A stretch of 5,022 bases of DNA, from NCBI GenBank assembly GCA_030591795.1, contig JAUVAJ010000163.1, positions 1 to 5,022 of the forward strand, in the 5' to 3' direction. The notes beneath the pieces are model-generated. The model had not been told where the DNA came from. It was given only the letters and a program-made list of their open reading frames with translations, and ran no database searches. This document shows positions 1-5,022 of the stretch, in pieces (position 1 is the first letter of the stretch; each line of letters opens with the position of its first letter). The stretch comes from Desulfuromonadales bacterium. Its GTDB lineage: Bacteria > Desulfobacterota > Desulfuromonadia > Desulfuromonadales > UBA2294. A program made the translations under genes and the position numbers.

Positions 1-84
1 GCCAGTAGTGTCCATGCCAACGGCGACAAAAAAGCCTACCGTGAAATCTTCCGCCAACTTCGTAAGGCGTTGGCCGAGGAATAA
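1..84 (+). CDS. C-terminal end of an unrecognised protein (partial at left edge)
   Basis: Reading frame 1 is open from the window edge and stops at TAA (82-84), giving 27 residues that end in RQLRKALAEE. The tail is charged and looks helical, and is rich in Lys, Arg and Glu. Codon choice resembles the neighbouring genes, and a terminator hairpin follows 11 nt after the stop, which supports a real gene end rather than a chance frame. It is convergent with trxA. Too little is present to name a family, and I assign no function. Confidence 0.7.
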   Translation, partial: ASSVHANGDKKAYREIFRQLRKALAEE

Positions 85-95
85 ATTGCAGCAAC

Positions 96-131
96 AAAAA
101 AGCGGGTTCGACAACTGTCGAGCCCGCTTTT
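96..131. terminator. bidirectional Rho-independent terminator between convergent genes
   Basis: An 11-bp stem (102-112 with 117-127, one G-T wobble, core GCGGG/CCCGC) closes a 4-nt loop AACT. A run of six A (96-101) precedes the stem and four T (128-131) follow it. Read on the plus strand it ends the left-edge gene. Read on the minus strand the six A become a six-U tract, so it is also a good terminator for trxA, whose stop lies 32 nt away. Confidence 0.88.
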
Positions 132-163
132 ACATACAACCTGAACAACAAACAACCGGCAGG

Positions 164-493
164 TCAGAGCGCCTTCTGCAGCAGACCTTCAAGCTGATTT
201 TTCGGCACCGCGCCGACCACCTGGTCCACCACTTTACCATCCTTGAACAGAATCAGGGTCGGAATACCGCGCACACCGAACTGTCCGGGAGTAGCCTGAT
301 TATCATCAACATTGACCTTGGCGATCTTAACCTTGCCGTCGTACTCCTCAGCCAACTCATCTATAATCGGACCGATCGCCTTGCACGGCGCACACCAAGT
401 CGCCCAGAAATCAACCAGGACCGGCGTTGAAGATTTCAGCACCTCGGCTTCAAATGAATCATCGGTAAGTTGTACCACCTTGTCACTTGCCAT
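164..493 (-). CDS. trxA: thioredoxin
   Basis: This is a cytosolic dithiol-disulfide oxidoreductase of about 109 residues, the usual length for single-domain thioredoxin. The active site WCAPC lies near residues 32-36 in the context VDFWATWCAPCK, where classic thioredoxin has WCGPC. The cis-proline loop GIPTLILF (near residue 74) and the FKDGK turn are present, and the protein ends in a short amphipathic helix, LEGLLQKAL. There is no signal peptide, so it acts in the cytoplasm. Two ATGs are possible, at 499 and 493. The ribosome site AAAAGGAGA lies about 3 nt from the first and 9 nt from the second, so I choose 493 (MASDKVVQL). It is divergent from the heme operon and probably monocistronic, with its own promoter and the shared terminator. 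Confidence 0.96.
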   Translation of the reverse strand: MASDKVVQLTDDSFEAEVLKSSTPVLVDFWATWCAPCKAIGPIIDELAEEYDGKVKIAKVNVDDNQATPGQFGVRGIPTLILFKDGKVVDQVVGAVPKNQLEGLLQKAL

Positions 494-556
494 AATCATG
501 TTCTCCTTTTATTCATCCAGTTATATGCTATTCGTAGTTTTTCTGAATATACAATG

Positions 557-585
557 ATTATATACTTAAAAACATGTTTGTGCTG
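557..585 (-). promoter_or_regulatory. probable sigma-70 promoter of trxA
   Basis: The minus strand carries a perfect TATAAT -10 box (557-562), which would place the transcript start near 550 and give a leader of about 57 nt. The hexamer at 17 bp spacing is poor (CAGCAC). A better -35-like TTGTCA (584-589) sits 21 bp away, which is too far for a standard promoter. The -10 assignment is reasonable and the -35 is uncertain. Confidence 0.4.
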
Positions 586-607
586 ACAATCATAATTTAC
601 GTGTCAG
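583..607. repeat. inverted repeat CTGACA-N13-TGTCAG, possible operator
   Basis: The perfect 6-bp arms CTGACA (583-588) and TGTCAG (602-607) are separated by 13 AT-rich bases. The repeat lies at and just upstream of the expected trxA -35 region, where a dimeric regulator could bind. Short repeats like this also arise by chance in AT-rich DNA, so the regulatory role is inference. Confidence 0.3.
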
Positions 608-630
608 AAAAATCAAGTTCAAATTACCAC

Positions 631-648
631 CAATCTGACTTAAGATTG
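631..648. repeat. palindrome CAATCT-N6-AGATTG in the divergent control region
   Basis: This is an 18-bp dyad with perfect 6-bp arms (631-636 and 643-648) around GACTTA. It lies about 55 bp upstream of the heme operon -35 box and about 70 bp upstream of the trxA -10. The spacing is compatible with an activator or repressor site. No known consensus is recognised. Confidence 0.3.
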
Positions 649-702
649 CCAATTACTGCTGTTTATCTACCAAGTTTCACTGCCTGCTTGAACTGGCAAT
701 TC

Positions 703-731
703 TTGACACAGTGCGCCCCGGTTCCTATGAT
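703..731 (+). promoter_or_regulatory. strong sigma-70 promoter of the heme/cytochrome operon
   Basis: A perfect -35 TTGACA (703-708), a 17-bp spacer and a 5/6 -10 TATGAT (726-731) form a near-consensus housekeeping promoter. The transcript would start near 738-739 and give a leader of about 24 nt before the ATG at 762. No terminator-like hairpin is seen before the end of the window, so this promoter probably drives the whole plus-strand gene run. Confidence 0.8.
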
Positions 732-761
732 GCCGTAAGCAGTGTAACGAATGAGGTGACA

Positions 762-1334
762 ATGATCTACGATAAACTGATTAAGACAGCCGAAGATCAG
801 AAGCTACTGCTCAATGAAATTCTGATCAACCATACTCAGGCGCTCCAGGACTTCGGTCAGGAGGTGGTCAAGGCCTTTAATAGTGACGGTCGCCTGTTGC
901 TCATGGCTAACGGCAGCCTCGGCACAGTCGCCACCCTGGTGGCCAACCTGTTAGCCCACCGACTGGCACATGATCGACCAATGCTGCCGGCCATCGACCT
1001 CTGCCAGAACACCACCCTGGCAACCTCATTGATTGCCGACAATTTGAGTAATCAGTTTTTCTCCCGCCAGCTACGGGCTATCGCCCGCCCGGGAGATATC
1101 GTGCTGGCGTTCGATGATGTCCGTCACGATGCTGCGATCCGTGAAGCATTACAGACCGCCCGTGCTCTTGATTGCCGTTCGGCCAAGGTGATGATCGGCT
1201 CGGAACATGATGGCAACGATTCTGATTATCTGTTTTGTTTTCCGCAGATTCCGCCAGCCCGCGGGATTGAAGGCGCCGTGTTTTTCGGGATCCTGCTCTG
1301 TGAACTTATCGAATCCGAGCTGTTTGGATTCTGA
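762..1334 (+). CDS. SIS-fold protein, GmhA/DiaA-like, probably without isomerase activity
   Basis: The 190-residue product has the layout of phosphoheptose isomerase/DiaA proteins: an N-terminal helical segment (1-40), then a single SIS fold. Segments such as RPMLPAIDL (72-80), DNLSNQFFSRQL (93-104) and GDIVLAF (111-117) match the family pattern. However, the GNGGS loop is ANGSLG (49-54), and the STSGNS phosphate loop is replaced by FDDVRHD (117-123). The Glu/His pair of GmhA is not visible, and the C-terminal helix reads IEGAVFFGILLCEL. I infer a binding, structural or regulatory role rather than sugar isomerisation. The ATG at 762 is chosen because GAGGTGA lies just upstream. A longer frame from GTG 711 would begin inside the promoter. 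It is the first gene of the operon, 15 nt before cysG. Confidence 0.82.
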   Translation: MIYDKLIKTAEDQKLLLNEILINHTQALQDFGQEVVKAFNSDGRLLLMANGSLGTVATLVANLLAHRLAHDRPMLPAIDLCQNTTLATSLIADNLSNQFFSRQLRAIARPGDIVLAFDDVRHDAAIREALQTARALDCRSAKVMIGSEHDGNDSDYLFCFPQIPPARGIEGAVFFGILLCELIESELFGF

Positions 1335-1337
1335 ATT

Positions 1338-1343
1338 GAGGAG
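1338..1343 (+). promoter_or_regulatory. ribosome binding site of the cysG-like gene
   Basis: GAGGAG ends 6 nt before the ATG at 1350. This strong site fixes the start and lies directly after the preceding stop codon. Confidence 0.8.
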
Positions 1344-1349
1344 ACAGGG

Positions 1350-2015
1350 ATGGCCGATTACCCGGTATTGCTGCAATTAAAAAAACGTCGCTGCGTCGTC
1401 ATCGGTGCCGGCCCGGTCGGGCAGCGTAAGTTGCAATCGCTGCTGCCGACCGGAGCTGAAATCGTCATGATCGCCCCGGATGCTGACCGACTCAATCTGC
1501 CCTCGGAGGTTACGCTTATAAAGCGCAACTTCAGTGAAGCAGACCTCGATGATGCGACTCTGGTGTTTGCTGCGACTGATTCTGCAGTGGTCAATCAACA
1601 GATAGCTGCAGCTGCCAAAAAACGCATGATTCCGGTCAACATCGCTGATAATCCGCAGGCGAGTGATTTCACTCTGCCGGCCGTTTCCCGTTATGCTGAG
1701 CTGACCGTTGCCGTCGGCACGGCGGGCCAAAGTCCGGCCGTAGCAGCACTGATCCGCGACAGACTGGCCGGGGGCCTTGGGCCAGTCTGGGGAACATTTG
1801 TGCAGATTGCTGCAAAACTGCGCCAGCTGAAGTTGACAAAAGGCGCTAAGTCCCTATACAATCAACAGGTTTTGCAAATTCTTATAGACCGAGGGTTGAT
1901 TCAGATGCTCGAAGCGGGAGACAGCGCTGGCATAGAGCAGTTGCTCGCCTCTGAATTCGCCGGAGAAGTCACCCTGGCCGATCTCGATATCGACCTGCCG
2001 AAAGGGCCGTCATGA
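1350..2015 (+). CDS. cysG: precorrin-2 dehydrogenase / sirohydrochlorin ferrochelatase (siroheme synthase N-terminal type)
   Basis: This 221-residue protein matches the Met8/CysG-N family, which oxidises precorrin-2 with NAD+ and then inserts Fe2+ to give siroheme. The Rossmann motif GAGPVG is at residues 19-24, followed by QRKLQ. The NIADNPQASDFTLPA segment (97-111) carries the Asp (D100 region) equivalent to the Asp used for both reactions in CysG and Met8p. GTAGQSPAVAALIRDRL (123-139) contains Ser128, aligning with the phosphorylated Ser of Salmonella CysG. The CobA-type methyltransferase domain of full CysG is absent, so uroporphyrinogen methylation must come from another gene. It is cytoplasmic. 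Its TGA stop overlaps the next ATG by 4 nt (ATGA), indicating translational coupling. The family call is firm. The gene symbol is by homology to the N-terminal half only. Confidence 0.92.
   Translation: MADYPVLLQLKKRRCVVIGAGPVGQRKLQSLLPTGAEIVMIAPDADRLNLPSEVTLIKRNFSEADLDDATLVFAATDSAVVNQQIAAAAKKRMIPVNIADNPQASDFTLPAVSRYAELTVAVGTAGQSPAVAALIRDRLAGGLGPVWGTFVQIAAKLRQLKLTKGAKSLYNQQVLQILIDRGLIQMLEAGDSAGIEQLLASEFAGEVTLADLDIDLPKGPS
1833..1862 (+). promoter_or_regulatory. candidate internal promoter inside cysG, ahead of ccsA-hemA-hemC
   Basis: A perfect TTGACA (1833-1838) is followed 18 bp later by TACAAT (1857-1862, 5/6 consensus). TATACA at 16 bp spacing is an alternative. It would start a transcript about 140 nt before ccsA and allow ccsA-hemA-hemC to be made without the first two genes. 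It lies in coding DNA, so a chance match is quite possible. Confidence 0.35.
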
Positions 2016-2851
2016 GCACCAACATACTACTGTTCAAGATCACACTGGTCCTCTATTTTGCCGCCATGATTCTGTTTCTGGTCGATGTTCTGCTGCGTCG
2101 CGCCAGCCTCGGTAAATTTGCCCGCGGCGCCCTGATTATCGGACTGCTGGTACACACCGCGTCTCTGGCAACACGTTACGCCGAAGTCGGCCAGACACCG
2201 GTCGCCAATCTGCATGAAGCTCTCTCATTTTTTGCCTGGATGCTAATCGGCAGTTTCCTGCTGTTCGACCTGCGCTATCGGCTCGACATTCTCGGCGCGC
2301 TGGTCTGCCCGATGGCGGTCATCATGATGATTGCCGGCGGCACTCTGTTTTATGAAGCACCGGCGCAGAATCCGATGCTCGACAGCTGGTGGTTCCCGGT
2401 TCACGTCAGCCTGGCTTTTGCCGGTTACGCGGTCTTCACCCTCGCCTTTCTGGTCGGCATCATGTACCTGCTGCAGGAACGGATGTTGAAAAACAAGAGC
2501 TTTTCGGGCCTGTACTACCGCCTGCCGTCCCTCGATATTCTCGACACTCTGAACTATCGTTGCCTGACCTTCGGCTTTCCGCTGATGACCATGGCGATCA
2601 TCTCCGGCGCGGTCTGGGCCAATCAGGCCTGGGGTGGTTATTGGCGCTGGGATCCAAAAGAGACCTCGGCCCTGATCACCTGGCTGCTCTACGCCGCACT
2701 GCTACACGGACGTTTGAATGTCGGCTGGCGCGGCCGCCGGGCAGCAATATTTGCCATTATCGGCTTTCTCGGCCTGCTTTTCTCGTTTTTAGGGGTCAAC
2801 CTGCTGATGTCAGTCGAACACAGCTTCGATGCTATAAAAGGCATCCGCTAG
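2012..2851 (+). CDS. ccsA: cytochrome c assembly membrane protein (CcsA/ResC/HemX family)
   Basis: This is a 279-residue polytopic inner-membrane protein with about eight hydrophobic helices (roughly 5-27, 37-55, 70-86, 92-111, 131-152, 186-203, 219-234, 245-266). The heme-handling WWD signature [18 protein letters not shown] spans 201-218. Candidate external heme ligands are His131 ([12 protein letters not shown]) and His270 (VEHSF), flanking the WWD loop as in the family. System II CcsA with CcsB carries heme to apocytochrome c outside the membrane. Proteins of this family next to hemA are also called HemX, which in Bacillus lowers HemA levels, so either job is possible. The start ATG overlaps the cysG stop and has only a weak GGG upstream, so coupling is likely. 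The stop is TAG, with an in-frame TGA two codons later. Confidence 0.9.
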   Translation: MSTNILLFKITLVLYFAAMILFLVDVLLRRASLGKFARGALIIGLLVHTASLATRYAEVGQTPVANLHEALSFFAWMLIGSFLLFDLRYRLDILGALVCPMAVIMMIAGGTLFYEAPAQNPMLDSWWFPVHVSLAFAGYAVFTLAFLVGIMYLLQERMLKNKSFSGLYYRLPSLDILDTLNYRCLTFGFPLMTMAIISGAVWANQAWGGYWRWDPKETSALITWLLYAALLHGRLNVGWRGRRAAIFAIIGFLGLLFSFLGVNLLMSVEHSFDAIKGIR

Positions 2852-2856
2852 GCGGA

Positions 2857-2877
2857 ATGATACGGCAACCAATATGA
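2857..2877 (+). other. six-codon mini-ORF overlapping the hemA start
   Basis: ATG at 2857 opens MIRQPI and stops at TGA 2875-2877, which overlaps the hemA ATG (2874) as ATGA. It fills most of the 22-nt ccsA-hemA gap. It lacks a well-spaced ribosome site (GGCGG abuts it), so translation is uncertain. If translated, it would couple to hemA. Confidence 0.2.
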
Positions 2878-4202
2878 ATATTCTAGTCGTTGGACTGAGT
2901 CATAAAACCGCCCCGGTCGCTATTCGTGAACGAATTGCCTTTGCCCCTACGGCAATGCAGGGGCCGCTGCAGCAGCTGCTCGCTTTGCCGGCGATCGCCG
3001 AGGCTGTGATTGTCTCAACCTGCAACCGGGTAGAAATATACGCCACCAGCCGCGATGCTGAAAGCGGGATCGCTCAGATCAAACGCTTCCTGGCCGAATT
3101 CCATGCCATTGACAGTGAAGAACTCGATAAGCATCTCTATGACTGCCAAGGCAGCAAAGCGATCCATCACGTATTCCGGGTCGCCTCCAGCCTCGACTCA
3201 ATGATTGTCGGGGAACCACAAATTCTCGGCCAGATCAAAACCGCCTACGGCTACGCCACCGAATTCAAAACGGTTGGTCTGATTCTCAACCGCTTCCTGC
3301 ACAAAGCGTTCTCCGTCGCCAAACGGGTCCGAACCGAAACCGAGATTGCCAGCAATGCGGTCTCGGTCTCCTTTGCCGCGGTCGAACTTGCCCGCAAAAT
3401 CTTCGGCAAGCTCGACAACAAGACCGTTATGCTGATTGGCGCCGGTGAGATGTGTGAGCTGGCGGCCCGACATTTCGTCAACAATGGCGTTACCAATGTT
3501 CTGGTAACTAACCGGACCTTTGAACGCGCCGAAAAACTGGCGTCTGAATTCAATGGCCGGCCGGTGCTGTTCGACAACTTTGCCGACCACCTCGAACAGG
3601 TCGATATCGTACTGGCTTCGACCGGCGCCCCCGACTTTATCCTTGAACACGACAAGCTGGAGACGGTAATCAAGAAACGCCGTAATCGGCCGATGTTCCT
3701 GATCGACATTGCCGTGCCGCGCGATATCGACCCACGGGTCAACGATATCGACAATATCTACCTCTACGATGTCGATGACCTGCAGGAAGTCGTGCAGGCT
3801 AATATGAAGGAACGGCAGAAAGAGGCGAAGAAAGCTGAAGCGATGGTGCTGGCTGAAGTCGACCAGTTCCATCAATGGCTCGGTACCCTCGATGTCGTTC
3901 CGACGATTACCGCGCTGCGTGCAAAGTTTGAAGCAATCCGTAAGGAAGAGGTGCAAAAGACCCTCGCACGTTTCAGCGACCTCGGCAAAAAAGAACGTAA
4001 GGCGATCGAGGCGATGACCTCGGCCATTATCAACAAGGCGCTGCACCATCCGTTCACCCTGCTCAAGCAGTGTAGTGACGAATCTTCATGTGACGTCTAT
4101 GTCGATGCAGTCCGCACACTGTTCGATCTCGCCCCACCGGAGCCGGAAGTCGAGTCGAACGACAATCACGAACAACTCAACGATATAGATACAAAGGAGT
4201 AA
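2874..4202 (+). CDS. hemA: glutamyl-tRNA reductase
   Basis: This cytoplasmic enzyme reduces Glu-tRNA(Glu) with NADPH to glutamate-1-semialdehyde, the first committed step of C5-pathway tetrapyrrole synthesis. All family landmarks are present in 442 residues, a typical length: GLSHKTAPV (7-15), the nucleophile Cys50 in [11 protein letters not shown], and His99 in [23 protein letters not shown] (98-120). Also present are the NADPH loop IGAGEM (188-193), [11 protein letters not shown] (277-287), YDVDDL (298-303) and the C-terminal dimerisation helices. The last 22 residues are a variable acidic tail. The start ATG gives [11 protein letters not shown], with the expected spacing to the first motif, but has no clear Shine-Dalgarno sequence. 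Coupling to ccsA or the mini-ORF may set its expression. The Lys-Lys N-terminal degradation tag known from enterobacterial HemA is not seen. Confidence 0.97.
   Translation: MNILVVGLSHKTAPVAIRERIAFAPTAMQGPLQQLLALPAIAEAVIVSTCNRVEIYATSRDAESGIAQIKRFLAEFHAIDSEELDKHLYDCQGSKAIHHVFRVASSLDSMIVGEPQILGQIKTAYGYATEFKTVGLILNRFLHKAFSVAKRVRTETEIASNAVSVSFAAVELARKIFGKLDNKTVMLIGAGEMCELAARHFVNNGVTNVLVTNRTFERAEKLASEFNGRPVLFDNFADHLEQVDIVLASTGAPDFILEHDKLETVIKKRRNRPMFLIDIAVPRDIDPRVNDIDNIYLYDVDDLQEVVQANMKERQKEAKKAEAMVLAEVDQFHQWLGTLDVVPTITALRAKFEAIRKEEVQKTLARFSDLGKKERKAIEAMTSAIINKALHHPFTLLKQCSDESSCDVYVDAVRTLFDLAPPEPEVESNDNHEQLNDIDTKE
4193..4199 (+). promoter_or_regulatory. ribosome binding site of hemC inside the hemA tail
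   Basis: AAAGGAG overlaps the last hemA codons and ends 11 nt before the ATG at 4211. The spacing is slightly long. No better site is seen before the alternative ATG at 4226, so 4211 is preferred. Confidence 0.65.
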
Positions 4203-4210
4203 AGATCGCA

Positions 4211-5022
4211 ATGTCCAAGAAACTTATGCGAATCGGCACCCGTGCCAGCGCCCTTGCCCTCTGGCAAGCCGAATGGGTCAACGCCGAATTGGAAAAACGC
4301 TAGCCCGATATGGAAGTCACCCTGACCAAGATCAAGACTCAGGGCGATAAAATCCTCGATGTCCCGCTGGCCATGGTCGGCGGCAAGGGTCTGTTTGTCA
4401 AAGAGATCGAAGAGGCGATGCTACGCGGTGAGATCGATATCGCCGTACATTCGATGAAAGATGTTCCAACCATCTTCCCGAAAGGGCTTGCCTTGCGCTG
4501 TATAACCGAGCGTGAAGACTGCCGCGACATCGTGGTGCTACGCCCCGGGGTTAAATCCTGGCGGGAGCTGCAACAGGGAGCCCGTATCGGCACCAGCGCT
4601 CTGCGCCGCAAAGCCCAGCTGCTACACATACGGCCCGATCTGAAGATGATTGATATCCGCGGCAACGTTCAGACCCGGATCAGTAAGCTGACCGCTGACG
4701 ATCTCGACGCAGTAATTCTGGCTGCTGCCGGCATGCATCGTCTCGGCTACGATGCCCAGATTGGCGAGTATCTGTCGGTTGATGTTTCGATTCCGGCCAT
4801 CGGTCAGGGCGCGCTCGGCATCGAAACCCGCATTGATGACGACGAAACCAACAACCTGATCGATTTTTTCAATCACCCGGAGACTGACTGGGCGGTGCGC
4901 GGCGAGCGCGCCTTCCTGAAACGGCTTGAAGGTGGGTGTCAGGTACCGATCGCCTGTCACGGTACCGTCACCGATGGTCAATTGACGCTGACCGGCTTTG
5001 TCTCTGATTGCGAGGGAGTCAA
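4211..5022 (+). CDS. hemC: hydroxymethylbilane synthase with an in-frame amber codon (partial at right edge)
   Basis: HemC (porphobilinogen deaminase) joins four porphobilinogen units into hydroxymethylbilane in the cytoplasm. From ATG 4211 the frame reads MSKKLMRIGTRASALALWQA, with Arg11 and Ser13 at the positions of the E. coli substrate-binding residues. It meets TAG at codon 31, then continues open for 239 more codons to the window edge. After the TAG come LAMVGGKGLFVKE, VHSMKDVPT with catalytic Asp84, GTSALRRKAQL, DIRGNVQTR, PAIGQGALGIE and LEGGCQVPIACHG with Cys243, the dipyrromethane cofactor attachment site. No codon is gained or lost relative to E. coli numbering before Asp84, so the TAG fills one residue (His31 in E. 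coli). About 40 C-terminal residues lie beyond the window. It starts 8 nt after hemA. Whether it is functional depends on how the TAG is read. Confidence 0.9.
4301..4303 (+). other. in-frame UAG inside hemC (error, nonsense mutation or recoded codon)
   Basis: The codon lies between AAA CGC and CCC GAT ATG, in the surface loop linking the first helix to the next strand of domain 1. One base change from TAT or TAC would restore Tyr, a residue I recall as common here in related HemC proteins. The next ATG (4310) could restart translation, but the product would lack Arg11 and Ser13. The TAG is seen directly. Its meaning is open. Confidence 0.9.

Noticed and set aside
8..557. Plus-strand frames at 8-430 and 312-557
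   Set aside because: They lie opposite or across trxA and its terminator, have no recognisable domain, and are shadows of the thioredoxin gene.
711..761. GTG-initiated N-terminal extension of the SIS gene
   Set aside because: It starts between the -35 and -10 boxes of a near-consensus promoter and has no ribosome site. ATG 762 has one.
2389..2877. A plus-strand 162-codon frame overlapping ccsA
   Set aside because: It is out of frame with the WWD-containing ccsA gene and has no domain-like features. Only its last codons, the mini-ORF before hemA, are worth noting.
3198..4049. A 283-codon open frame on the minus strand
   Set aside because: It lies wholly opposite hemA, whose motifs are unmistakable. 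Its translation has no recognisable domain and looks like the complement of hemA codon bias.
4211..4400. Selenocysteine recoding in hemC
   Set aside because: The internal stop is TAG, not TGA, so a SECIS-type explanation does not apply.
4622..4981. A 119-codon minus-strand frame, and another at 4339-4665
   Set aside because: Both are opposite the hemC frame, which carries the full set of family motifs. They appear in the track because hemC itself is broken by TAG and runs off the edge.
4310..5022. hemC as a shorter gene starting at ATG 4310 after the TAG
   Set aside because: The product would lack the first strand and the conserved Arg11 and Ser13. No good ribosome site precedes this ATG, and the conserved sequence upstream of the TAG shows that the gene begins at 4211.

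Overview
The window is a heme and cytochrome biogenesis locus from a Gram-negative bacterium, most likely a Desulfuromonadales member (Geobacter/Pelobacter/Desulfuromonas type). This placement rests on gene order and protein character recalled from knowledge, not on a search. Base composition is moderately G+C rich within genes and clearly AT-rich in the one long intergenic gap.

Layout. Positions 1-84 hold the last 27 codons of an unrecognised plus-strand gene. It converges with a minus-strand thioredoxin gene (trxA), and one hairpin flanked by A and T runs can terminate both. Positions 494-761 are a divergent control region with a very good sigma-70 promoter on the plus strand (TTGACA, 17 bp, TATGAT), a probable trxA promoter on the minus strand and two inverted repeats. 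To the right is a tight plus-strand operon: a SIS-fold protein with an eroded sugar-phosphate site, a precorrin-2 dehydrogenase/sirohydrochlorin ferrochelatase (CysG N-terminal type), a CcsA/ResC/HemX-type cytochrome c assembly membrane protein, glutamyl-tRNA reductase (hemA) and hydroxymethylbilane synthase (hemC), which runs off the right edge. Intergenic distances are 15, -4, 22 and 8 nt, so these genes are probably co-transcribed.

How it works together. HemA makes glutamate-1-semialdehyde from Glu-tRNA, committing carbon to tetrapyrroles. HemC polymerises porphobilinogen to hydroxymethylbilane. The CysG-like enzyme draws uroporphyrinogen-derived precorrin-2 towards siroheme. The CcsA-like protein handles heme for attachment to c-type cytochromes. 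This suits a cytochrome-rich anaerobe.

The most notable observation is an in-frame TAG at codon 31 of hemC (4301-4303). The frame before it carries the conserved N-terminal substrate-binding Arg/Ser, and the frame after it is open to the window edge with all catalytic landmarks intact. Either the base is a sequencing error, or the gene is freshly broken, or UAG is read through here (pyrrolysine or an amber suppressor). The only other TAG stop in the window, at the end of ccsA, has an in-frame TGA two codons later, which fits tolerance of amber read-through but is weak evidence.
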